Shown: positions 53,641-62,053 of the stretch, one piece after another | Position numbering within the stretch: the stretch's first letter is position 1 | How the letters are laid out: each line of letters opens with the position of its first letter | Assembly (NCBI GenBank): GCA_021927905.1 | Contig: BLLK01000046.1 | Span: 992,001-1,056,000 of the forward strand | Direction: 5' to 3' | Origin: Chaetoceros tenuissimus | Taxonomy: Eukaryota > Bacillariophyta > Thalassiosirophyceae > Chaetocerotales > Chaetocerotaceae | Length of the DNA stretch: 64,000 nt | Made by a program: the position numbers and the translations under genes | Notes under the pieces: generated by a model | Seen by the model: the letters and a program-made list of their open reading frames with translations, nothing else | What the model was told of the DNA's origin: nothing | Databases searched by the model: none

Positions 53641-54399
53641 TTACTTCATATTCTTGCTCGGCAAAGTCATTCCAAATTCTTCTGACAGATACCATTCTGT
53701 CAAGTAGACTGCAGTCAAAGTACTCAAAATCATGGAATGATCAAAGATATCCTTGACAACAGAATTGCATGCTTCTACCGTAGATCCAGCTTCCATTGTA
53801 GGGTACAAGCCCCTCCAACCCATCTGATAACTTCCAATGAGCACAATCATCCAAAAACGTTGAAAGCTTAGTCCCTGCAAATATCCCACCATTCTAAGTA
53901 CCCAAAATTTATGTCTCTGAATATCACGTTCAATAGCAAATTTCCAAGCATAGTAAAGACAATACGTAACAGCGAGCGCGAGCCAAATACTAATCAAAGT
54001 AAAGACTTTTGAATCCGAAGTCAAAGCCAATCCTGCGCCCGTCACGATTTGGACAAAAACAGAAACCATAAGCACTCGACCCAGCCTACGATGGAAGGCC
54101 TTTTTAAAAGCATGTCGAAGTTTGGGAATCAATTGTAAAAAGTAGAAATTCCACCAAATGATTGCACTTGTGACATGAGGTAAATAGTATGCATATCTTT
54201 TTGTAAAATAGGACTCTGATACTTTTAGAAAGAATGTACTATTGCCTACTACTCCATCATTAGCTTTTTCATAGAGAACTTGAAGAGCATGCTCCTTATT
54301 CCAGTAATGAATTCCAAAATTACTAAGAATGGATGTTGCCCAAATACAGATGTGCAAAATGACAAGAGTAGTGACGGCGAATTTGTCGCGACCGTTCAT
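53641..54399 (-). CDS. DUF2306-like multi-pass membrane protein
   Basis: This protein has 252 residues and about six to seven membrane helices. The order of features fits DUF2306: LPHVTSAIIWWNFYFLQLIP, then HRRLGRVLMVSVFVQIVTGAG, a helix with YCLYYAWKFAIERDIQRHKFWVLR, and GLSFQRFWMIV. The conserved His-Arg-R.GR and R.I..HKFWM..R blocks resemble b-type cytochrome-like membrane proteins, but heme binding is not established for this group. It converges with DGAT2, with 41 bases between stops. Confidence 0.65.
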   Translation of the reverse strand: MNGRDKFAVTTLVILHICIWATSILSNFGIHYWNKEHALQVLYEKANDGVVGNSTFFLKVSESYFTKRYAYYLPHVTSAIIWWNFYFLQLIPKLRHAFKKAFHRRLGRVLMVSVFVQIVTGAGLALTSDSKVFTLISIWLALAVTYCLYYAWKFAIERDIQRHKFWVLRMVGYLQGLSFQRFWMIVLIGSYQMGWRGLYPTMEAGSTVEACNSVVKDIFDHSMILSTLTAVYLTEWYLSEEFGMTLPSKNMK

Positions 54400-54640
54400 T
54401 TGATGAACGATGTGGACTTTAATGTTGATATCGGAATTATGAGCTGAACCTGAATAGAATTTTAGCAGTATTAATTTTCATGGTACCATCGTCCCAGAGA
54501 GTCCAAGTTCCACTCTTCTCGTTTTCATAAAAATGTTCCACGCTTCTCATTTTCAAATCGCTGGTCTTATTCTAAACGTTAGAATCCAAATGTCATTAAA
54601 AGACATAAAGCTCTAAATTAGTGTGGCCTATGACAGCTTG
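54400..54640. other. Intergenic region upstream of the DUF2306 gene
   Basis: AT-rich sequence with a short direct repeat, CACTCTTCTCGTTTTCATAAA and CACGCTTCTCATTTTCAAA, at about 54512 and 54539. No gene is supported. The first listed repeat is given in part only. Confidence 0.4.
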
Positions 54641-54787
54641 CGAAAAGCAATTTCAATTCCAAAAATTGCAGAACCAACTCAGAAGCACAAATTTTACGTT
54701 GGAGAAGTTGAAATGATGTTCAATACACACAAGGCTAGAGCTGGCACATTGTATAGAGAAAAAAACTTCATTGACAAGCTGAATTGA
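54641..54787 (+). pseudogene. Decayed partial copy of the DGAT2 3' end
   Basis: This matches the DGAT2 coding sequence at about 53449-53600. The frame reads KAISIPKIAEPTQKHKFYVG and then EVEMMFNTHKARAGTLYR to a stop, against KAISIPKIAEPSQEDIDKYH and so on in the parent. Six codons (EDIDKY) have been deleted and several residues have changed. Similarity continues past the stop (TTCTTTTACA, CTATTCTTACTTCAT), so the 3' UTR and the end of the convergent neighbour were copied too. No 5' part is present, so it cannot encode an enzyme. Confidence 0.88.
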
Positions 54788-54861
54788 GCTATTTTCACTT
54801 TAATTTCTTTTACATCCTACTATTCTTACTTCATTTTCGTGCCTAAGTCTTATGTACATTT

Positions 54862-56342
54862 TCATTCAAAAGAGCCAACATCAAAAGGAAGATCTGGTAA
54901 ATCAAAATCATCATTATCGTCATCTTCTTCGTCTTCCTCAATGTAGTCCTCTTCTGTCTTCTCGATCATTGTAAATCTAGCGATACTACATGGTTCAAGC
55001 CCCCATCCTATCATCACAGCGCCATTGATTTCAATCTTTGTTCCTTTCCACTCCTTGGGATCATCTAGAATATTGTCCTCTTTATCAGATGCATCAACTT
55101 CATATATCTTTCCCCAAAAGGAAACATCATCTTGATGTGTCAGATGCGACCCTTCACTAAATGTACTCCCAGATACCTCTCTGCCAAATCCTACAAAAGA
55201 GTATTAGCAATTACCTATTTGTGCATAGCAATTTTAAATTGTATTTACTTACCAAATCTCCAAACAGACATCCATAGTTGATCACGTTCTTCACCAATGA
55301 CACTCCATTTGCCACGTAAAATTGTATCTCCTAATCCTGTGATGGTACTAAAAGTATTATTTGCAAATAACTCAACTTCAAATGACTTGATTTGCATTGG
55401 TGCATTCTTCTCCTGTTCCGCTCTCTCTTGTTCGGCTTTCGATGATGGCTTCTCATCCACATACTTGTTGTATTTAATAGACCATCTCTGCCTCTTTGTC
55501 CGTTTCGTAGGGAGGGGATACTGTGTGAGGAAAAACCGTTTGTCCATGATATCCTTTTTACGGAATTTCTCTACTAAATCATCCTCATGATGCAATTTTG
55601 CATTCAAATTACCAAGTACTTGTTCCAATTCAAACTCTCCAGTAGGTTGAGCACCAAACATGGGGGTGTCGAAAAAGTTTGGATGTTTCAATGGATAAAA
55701 GAATTTCCCAATAGAAATTTCACCATTGACAGACAAATGCACATCTTCATCCTTGCCTTTGTTAGTATCTAATTCAGCCAATTCATTCTGTTCAATGTCG
55801 GTAGGTTTGCCTTCCTGAAGAGCAGGATTACTCTTGGCCTGTACAATCCCTTCTAGAATTGTATCATGTTTTTTACCATCAGTTTTTATATTTTGGGTAT
55901 CTTTGTCCCTATCCGCCGCTAAAATCAATTTGCCATCTACAAGTGCCCACGAGCCTTTCATAGTTCCTAAAGAACTAGTACCGTCCACCTCGTCCAAACT
56001 TTTCTTTTTCTTTTTGGAGTCCATGTCGGCATTGTTGCCATATTGTACAAAATTTCCATCTTCACGAAGAAGCAGCAATATATCTTCCTTTGCCCCTTTT
56101 TCTTTCTTTGAAGCTTTCATAGGTTTTGGGCGAGGAAAGACGGTGAATTCTTTTGGTTGAAATTTCGCTTCTTGTATCTTTGGTAGGAAGGAATTTTTAG
56201 CTCGTAGTCTCCAGATTCCTGCAATGTCCCGATCATTGAGATCTCCCATGCAGTATGCATGACATTGTAGCTTAGCCAATGTAAGGACTAGTAATGCTGA
56301 GATAAGTAGTTGTCGATGCTGAGTCAAGTATTTCTGCATCAT
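54862..56342 (-). CDS. Secreted or plastid-lumen protein of unknown function, two exons
   Basis: Exon 1 is 56342-55253 and exon 2 is 55190-54862; the intron is 62 bases and the product has 472 residues. A signal peptide (LLISALLVLTLAKLQCHAYC) is present. The rest has no recognised domain but contains at least three modules of one pattern: IAGIWRLRAK near 40, GTMKGSWALVDGKLIL near 125 and ILRGKWSVIGEERDQLWMSV near 345. These G-x-W strands look like beta-barrel (lipocalin-like) elements. Between them are Lys-rich linkers. The C-terminus is very acidic (EEDEEDDDNDD) and ends DVGSFE. Without exon 2 the frame would end artificially at the splice donor. Confidence 0.75.
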
Positions 56343-56716
56343 TGTTGAAAGTATGTTGTGTATGTGGAAAAAATGAAGAACTTCACCTCTTAGTCAAATT
56401 TCAATCGTTTTCCAAGCTGCCTATTACACTTGTCTAGCTATCAACCAAATATACACAATAAGTAATAGTATTCTACTTTCTAACTATGTTTTGTATTTGT
56501 GGTATTTTGAATTTACTAGTTGCATCAATGGAAAAGAACAAACTTTTGTGAAGAAACAAATTCCGATGTCAAGGCAGAAGGAGAGTTCTCCTTTTATAAT
56601 GACAGATGTCGTTGAAGTCAAAAGAAGAAATTAGCATGACAATGACATTGCTAGCTTTCTAGAGTGACGACTCGACTCGACTCGACGACTCATACTTTTT
56701 GTCATTGTTCAATCAT
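56343..56716. other. Intergenic region
   Basis: No gene is supported. A small direct repeat, CGACTCGACTCGACGACTC, lies at about 56668-56686. Confidence 0.5.
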
Positions 56717-58507
56717 CTATCGATTTATCTGCCAATCGCTAGCATCTGGCTGTGGACAGTTACTCTCGCGAAGATAATTGAAGATTTTTTCGTCAAAATA
56801 AGGACGTAACTTGGTTGGTATCTGATCGTATACTCCTCCAAGCCCATCCTCAGAGAAACAATATGCAAACGTCTCTTTTGTCCATGGACAACCATTGTTG
56901 TGTGCGTAGACCAACATCTCATAGTCACCATCCTTCACAGCTTCGTGGCAGGTACGCTCATCCCATGGACAATTATGATATCTCAACCATCGAAGAACAT
57001 TGATACCGCCATGACTTGTAGCAACAGCACAAATATCCTCTGTCCATTCATGTCCGTTCTTCTGAAGAAGCTTCAAGACATGAAAACACTTCTTGTTCAA
57101 AAACATGATAGACTCTAGAGCTTGAAAATGAAATGGGCATTCAGATTCTATACAGTATTGAATAGTTGCAATGTCCTCGGATTCAATGGCTCTTTGAAAT
57201 GTTTCTTCGTTCCAAGGGCATCCTTCAGATCTGGCAAATTTTAATGCCTCAAGGTTTCCATTATAGGCAGCTTCAGAACATGTTTCCACGTCCCATGGTA
57301 CAAAGTATTGCCGTAGTAATTTCAGCATTGTCAATGCATTGCGACAATTTTTTTGACCTGCTGCATAATAGCAAGCATTAGTTCCAGCAGGGCATCTGTT
57401 TTCAAGGCAGTACTTGACAACATCAATATGATTATGTTTCGCTGCTTTAGATAGGGTCCATTCATCCCAAGGACATCCATTGTTTCTTGCGTAAATCAAT
57501 GCTTCAAGATTGCCGTTTCTAGCTGCAGACGAACAAGTCTCTTCATCCCAAGGGATACCAAGTTGGCGCATATACATCAGAGATTCAAATGCAATTTTCT
57601 TATCTTCATTGTCTACAGAAGCTTCGCATAGTCTAGGGCTATTCCTATGAGAGCAACCATCGGAAAGCATATATTGAATCAATTCCTTGTTTCCGCTCTG
57701 AACTGCACTTCTTAGAGTGCGAACGTTCCAAAAAATATTCTGCCCCCTGAACCAGGTTACTAGCTCTAATTGCCCACCAGCTGCAGCTTTATTCATGCAA
57801 ACATTTTTAAATTTTTCAAATTCGAACATTTCTTGTGCCCATTGAATAATTTTTAGATGGCCATTTCTTGATGCCTTCTCATACAATGATTTCAAGCACT
57901 TGTACTCTGTTGAAAGCTTGTTGCTTTTATGGAGCCATTTCAGGATGTCCAAGTGACCATGAAGTGCAGCACAATCACTAATTTGTCTCGCTAAATAAAA
58001 TTCATCCGATGAAAGATCAAGACTCTTTTCTTCTAGAAGCTTCAACATTTCCAAATCTCCTTTTTTGGTAATACCTAAAAGTGAATCCTCACAAAATGGC
58101 AATTCGTCGATATCTACACCCAAAGCTTCTGCCATTGTTACTATGTCTTTCCTACCTTTCAATGCAGCCTTTGCGCAGAGGTGGTATTGAAAAGTATAAG
58201 GTGCATACAAAAAGCAATGCTCGGCTGCTTCAGACGAAAGTGAAGCAGCTTCACCAGTCGTGGTAATCTTGTTGCGTTGAATTGCTAGTATATGATCCAG
58301 TTTATGGTTGCATGAATCTTCAATGACATCCATTGTTAGATAGTTATAGCAAAAGTCTTTGGATACCGGAGCAATGAAGCAATAATTGCCTTTGCCGACA
58401 AAGTTGAAAATGCTCTTCATAACTTCCGAAGGTAGGCTTTCGATCGATGCATTCGGTGCAAAGGTCTCAAGCCCTGCATCTAGTCTCATTCTCTTTCTCG
58501 ATGGCAT
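56717..58507 (-). CDS. Ankyrin-like repeat protein of the NGCPWDE type
   Basis: Starting at MPSRKRMRL (58507), this protein has 596 residues. An F-box-like segment (SIESLPSEVMKSIFNFVGKG, about residues 20-40) may be present but is weak. The rest is a series of degenerate ankyrin-type repeats of about 28-34 residues, each with a signature such as ARNNGCPWDEWTLSKAAKHN, ARSEGCPWNEETFQRA and LRYHNCPWDERTCHEA. This W-containing variant is common in large gene families of diatoms and other stramenopiles. The frame extends 29 codons upstream to 58594, but that extension is poor in character and I exclude it. The role is unknown; with an F-box it could be a substrate adaptor. Confidence 0.8.
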   Translation of the reverse strand: MPSRKRMRLDAGLETFAPNASIESLPSEVMKSIFNFVGKGNYCFIAPVSKDFCYNYLTMDVIEDSCNHKLDHILAIQRNKITTTGEAASLSSEAAEHCFLYAPYTFQYHLCAKAALKGRKDIVTMAEALGVDIDELPFCEDSLLGITKKGDLEMLKLLEEKSLDLSSDEFYLARQISDCAALHGHLDILKWLHKSNKLSTEYKCLKSLYEKASRNGHLKIIQWAQEMFEFEKFKNVCMNKAAAGGQLELVTWFRGQNIFWNVRTLRSAVQSGNKELIQYMLSDGCSHRNSPRLCEASVDNEDKKIAFESLMYMRQLGIPWDEETCSSAARNGNLEALIYARNNGCPWDEWTLSKAAKHNHIDVVKYCLENRCPAGTNACYYAAGQKNCRNALTMLKLLRQYFVPWDVETCSEAAYNGNLEALKFARSEGCPWNEETFQRAIESEDIATIQYCIESECPFHFQALESIMFLNKKCFHVLKLLQKNGHEWTEDICAVATSHGGINVLRWLRYHNCPWDERTCHEAVKDGDYEMLVYAHNNGCPWTKETFAYCFSEDGLGGVYDQIPTKLRPYFDEKIFNYLRESNCPQPDASDWQINR

Positions 58508-58815
58508 GTTTTCGTAGTAGAAGAAATGAATATAGTGGACTGTGATTCTGTGATGTTGCTTCCAAACAGATAGAGTGCAATGATAGTATGACACTCAAAC
58601 ATTATGACGAGTTGTTCATTTATTTGAAAACTTTCACTATGCTTTTTGACGCGTGATTTCAGTCCCACATAGGAGAAGAGATTCTCACTACTACTACAGC
58701 TAGCCTCCCTAGCTAAAAGATAATACAATGATGATACTAATGTACCATATTTTCATTTTTATTGATTTCTTTTATTAGTGCTGTCGAACTGAAATAGAAA
58801 GTGACAGTAGTTTGT
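58508..58815. other. Intergenic region
   Basis: This separates two minus-strand ankyrin genes. It holds the promoter of the left one and the 3' end of the right one. GCTAGCCTCCCTAGCTA at about 58700 recurs in similar form (GCTATTCTCCCTAGCTA) upstream of the next ankyrin gene at about 60724. No gene is supported. Confidence 0.45.
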
Positions 58816-60561
58816 TTAGGCACGACACCGCAATTTGTGCTTCTTCCAGTGTTTCGCCTGACAATCACGTGAGCAATAGGCAACTTTTTCACAGCGACTA
58901 CATTTTGCATATTCTTTCACATTGCATTCAACATTCGAACAATCGGGATTTGCGCACCGAGCACATGACGATACTGTGTACATTTTGATTATATTGTCTT
59001 TGTCATCATCGGCGAGTTCTTTGTCGCTGCAATATTGTGTCACAGCCGCATTCCATTCATCAGTCCTAGCACAAAGTTCAGATTTGGAGAGGCTCCAATG
59101 CAAATCATTCCAAACAAAATATCTTTCAATCCGTTCCATAATATCGACCCATACTGCTCTATCCCATTTTCGTACTATGGATATTTTGTCAGGGTCAATC
59201 GAGTCCAGCATTTGCTCCCAAAGTGCATCATTGAGATTCCGATAAAACTCACAATATTTTTCACGAGTCATTCCCGGCATAATTGGCATATCTGATTCAC
59301 CTCTTTCAGCCGCTCGATCCTTCAGGAACTTGAGACTCTTAGCGAATAGTCTACTCGCGTCATCCACAATGGGTATAACAACTGGACTCACCAATTGTCC
59401 ATTGGAATCATCTTGAAACCGACTTTCATCCTGCCAGCAACATTTGTAATATGTTTTACGCACATTATTGTCTCCTCTATTCTTACAGAAACATACTGCC
59501 AATGGAGAAAATCTCCAATTGACTGTCTGTGGACCATTATCATCATCGTTTGTCGAGCAATGTTTAACAGATGCTGCATGGCATTCTTTCCATGGCAGAC
59601 GCGACCCACAACGACAATGTACCAATTCAATTCTTTTATTGATATCTTGAAATGTTTGCATGACTTTAACCAATTCCGTTTTCTTGGATGCAATTGCCAA
59701 CTCATATGCAGATTTATTATCTAATCCAAATTGCTTCTGCATCGAGACAACAAACCCGGTATGATTGCCAATTTTAAGCTTTACATTACAATCTGCACCA
59801 AGTTTGACAAGTTGAATAGCACATTCCAAATTTCCCTCAAGTGTTTGAGCCAATTGAGGCATTTGTTGCATCATCGCCCTGAGTTGTGCTCTGGGCATAC
59901 TTCCATACATTGCCAAAGTAGAACAGGCAATAAGAAGAGCTGTACTACCATGAGGGCAACTTTCCGAAGCACTTCCTGTGTAATAGCTAGGTTTTTCTTC
60001 TGTAGGATAATCAATGGCTGCACCTAAAGCAATCAAATGTTCCATCATGATCAAATCACCATTTATGACCGCATTGTGCAGAAGGTTGAGATTATTGTAT
60101 AAATGATGGTCGACAATACTAATATCTAAATCTTCTTCAAAGAGACAGTTATTTGTGAATCTCATCATGCCCCAACAAGTTCTTTTTGCTAAATTCTTTT
60201 GAGATTCCTGATGTAATAATGTAATCTCTTTGACTACATTCGGTGATTTCTCCTCTTGCTTTTGTTGTACTTGTTCTGCTTGTAGTTGTTTCAACGACTC
60301 GGCAGATGTTAGCTTTTCTAGTTTTTTCCATAAACGAAGTTTGCAATAGGCACGAGCGAGACGGAGTGTATTTTCATGACTCATTTCTTCCTTAAGTGCC
60401 TTGGATGCGTTTTTCTTTTCAAGGACCCACCCGCCTTCTGGACATGGTTCTTCTTTGTCGATGGCACTTTTAGTACTACTAGTGGTATTATTAGATGAAG
60501 CTCGCTTTACATTTCCTTTTGATTTTTTCTTACTTGAGCTTTTGCCCTTTTTCTTCACCAT
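58816..60561 (-). CDS. Ankyrin-repeat protein with C-terminal MYND zinc finger
   Basis: This protein has 581 residues. The N-terminus is Lys/Ser-rich. Ankyrin repeats run from about 155 to 310 (NLLHNAVINGDLIMMEHLIALGA, cited in part as NLLHNAVINGDLIMMEHL; IQLVKLGADCN; SAYELAIASKKTELVKVM). A Cys-rich middle part (CRCGSRLPWKECHAAS) resembles an SEC-C-like metal motif. The C-terminus has a complete MYND finger: CSNVECNVKEYAKCSRCEKV then CSRDCQAKHWKKHKLRC. MYND domains bind proline-rich peptides in transcriptional and signalling proteins. The ankyrin-MYND pairing is frequent in diatoms. The single frame is intact. Confidence 0.88.
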   Translation of the reverse strand: MVKKKGKSSSKKKSKGNVKRASSNNTTSSTKSAIDKEEPCPEGGWVLEKKNASKALKEEMSHENTLRLARAYCKLRLWKKLEKLTSAESLKQLQAEQVQQKQEEKSPNVVKEITLLHQESQKNLAKRTCWGMMRFTNNCLFEEDLDISIVDHHLYNNLNLLHNAVINGDLIMMEHLIALGAAIDYPTEEKPSYYTGSASESCPHGSTALLIACSTLAMYGSMPRAQLRAMMQQMPQLAQTLEGNLECAIQLVKLGADCNVKLKIGNHTGFVVSMQKQFGLDNKSAYELAIASKKTELVKVMQTFQDINKRIELVHCRCGSRLPWKECHAASVKHCSTNDDDNGPQTVNWRFSPLAVCFCKNRGDNNVRKTYYKCCWQDESRFQDDSNGQLVSPVVIPIVDDASRLFAKSLKFLKDRAAERGESDMPIMPGMTREKYCEFYRNLNDALWEQMLDSIDPDKISIVRKWDRAVWVDIMERIERYFVWNDLHWSLSKSELCARTDEWNAAVTQYCSDKELADDDKDNIIKMYTVSSCARCANPDCSNVECNVKEYAKCSRCEKVAYCSRDCQAKHWKKHKLRCRA

Positions 60562-60941
60562 GTTGGAAATATTTCGTAGTAAAGGATAGATCGATAGTGG
60601 ACTTGTTTGTTCTATGATGTTTGCTTACCAAAGAGTAGAGCATTAGTGGCAAACTACAATATTTTTTTATGATTGATGCGATCTTTGATCTTGTGATGCT
60701 TTTTGTGATCAACGCTGCTGGTAGCTATTCTCCCTAGCTACTAGCTGATACCACTATAAAAATGCTAACTTGTCCATGGTAAAATAAAGTACGTACCCTG
60801 TCCTCAACACAACATCGTATTGTACCTTGAAATGTATTCTTCTTCACAATTTAAAACCTGATCAAATGGCTAAGGCACGCTCATTCCTTGAATAATGTTC
60901 AAATTATCATAATGTTTCTAACTAAATTTCAATTTTTACAT
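60562..60941. other. Intergenic region
   Basis: No gene is supported. It includes TGGTAGCTATTCTCCCTAGCTA at about 60719, similar to a sequence upstream of the neighbouring ankyrin gene; the match is about 15 bases. Confidence 0.45.
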
Positions 60942-61748
60942 TTACAAGTCAGGATTGATTTCAATGGCACCCTTTCTCATGAAAATATTTCTAACTCCTT
61001 CATGTCGTTTTCCAGTATATCTTACAATCCGTATCTCAGGGTCTAAATACGTAGTATCCATAGCCAAGTCAGATGGATCAAACATTTCCGTCGGCATAGC
61101 TCTATGAATCAACCCAACTAGATTTTCTGTGTCAGAAGGTACCTTACTACCCTTGCTCAAATTCAAACTCAAATCTGGTTCATTTTCATCAAGAGTCATT
61201 CTTGCTCCCTGATTGATATTGTATGAAAGCGTAGAACTGAATTTACCAAATACTTCAAAGGTTGATCCACCATCTACCATATCAAACATGCATGCATTAA
61301 TGAGTTTTCCTTCGAGGCCTTTTACAGAAATAACTTGTGTCAATTCAGTCATACGCAATAATGGTGATGGTCTACCAAGTTGATTGGTAGTAAATAGAAA
61401 TTGCCATTCACCCGCCATGGCTAGATTCAGAAAGTCGAGTGTTTGTGGAGGAGAGAATGTATCTTCGAGTGTATTGACGTATGATTCAACCAGACGAAAT
61501 TCTTCGGGTTGTCCAGTCATTTTTGGAATCAGTTCTAGAAGCTTTTCTCTTGCTTCTTGGTGAGATATGTCAAGTAGAGTTGGTGTAGATTCTTCTGATG
61601 ATTCCAATTCAGTTGCAGATTGTGAAAATAGAACAGTATTTGTAGGAGCAGTGGTGGTGCTGATGACATTTCGACTTGCAAGGGAGAATGCATCTCCAGT
61701 TTGCACCTGCAGTGCCAGTAAAGTAGCAAAGACAGAATGTAGCTTCAT
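60942..61748 (-). CDS. Plastid lipid-associated protein (PAP/fibrillin)
   Basis: Starting at MKLHSVFAT (61748), this protein has 268 residues. A signal peptide ends in GDAFSLAS, an ASAFAP-like plastid motif. The PAP/fibrillin domain follows from about residue 60: the opening helix REKLLELIPKMTG, then MAGEWQFLFTTN with SPLLRMTELTQVI, and the C-terminal YLDPEIRIVRYTGKRHEGVRNIFMRK, which corresponds to the conserved Y.D..LRI.RG...N.FV block. Fibrillins bind lipids in plastoglobules and thylakoids and help in photoprotection. The frame runs upstream to 61889, but the added 47 residues would bury the signal peptide, so the internal Met is chosen. Confidence 0.85.
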   Translation of the reverse strand: MKLHSVFATLLALQVQTGDAFSLASRNVISTTTAPTNTVLFSQSATELESSEESTPTLLDISHQEAREKLLELIPKMTGQPEEFRLVESYVNTLEDTFSPPQTLDFLNLAMAGEWQFLFTTNQLGRPSPLLRMTELTQVISVKGLEGKLINACMFDMVDGGSTFEVFGKFSSTLSYNINQGARMTLDENEPDLSLNLSKGSKVPSDTENLVGLIHRAMPTEMFDPSDLAMDTTYLDPEIRIVRYTGKRHEGVRNIFMRKGAIEINPDL

Positions 61749-62053
61749 ATTGTTGATAGGTCTATTTATGTTTGTGAATGGTATAAGCAATTCAATTACA
61801 TCAGGAAATAGAAAAGGTTCGTCGTTTTGCACGACGAAAAAAAGTGAATGGGTGGCTAGAGAACACGCACTTGCTTTCAATACAGACAAGTACGCACGTA
61901 CTTACTTATTGACTGTCATTTAGGCCTTTTCTGAATATCTGCATTCTGCATAGTGCACATGGGTCATTGGATCTTTTATAATGTTGCATGTTTTTTGCAT
62001 TGATGCTGAGACGCATAACTCAATTACAAAAAAGAGCTCACAACAAAAGTCCA
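61749..62053. promoter_or_regulatory. Divergent promoter region
   Basis: About 305 bases lie between the divergent fibrillin and SET-domain genes. A short GTACGCACGTAC sequence lies at about 61889. No gene is supported. Confidence 0.4.
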
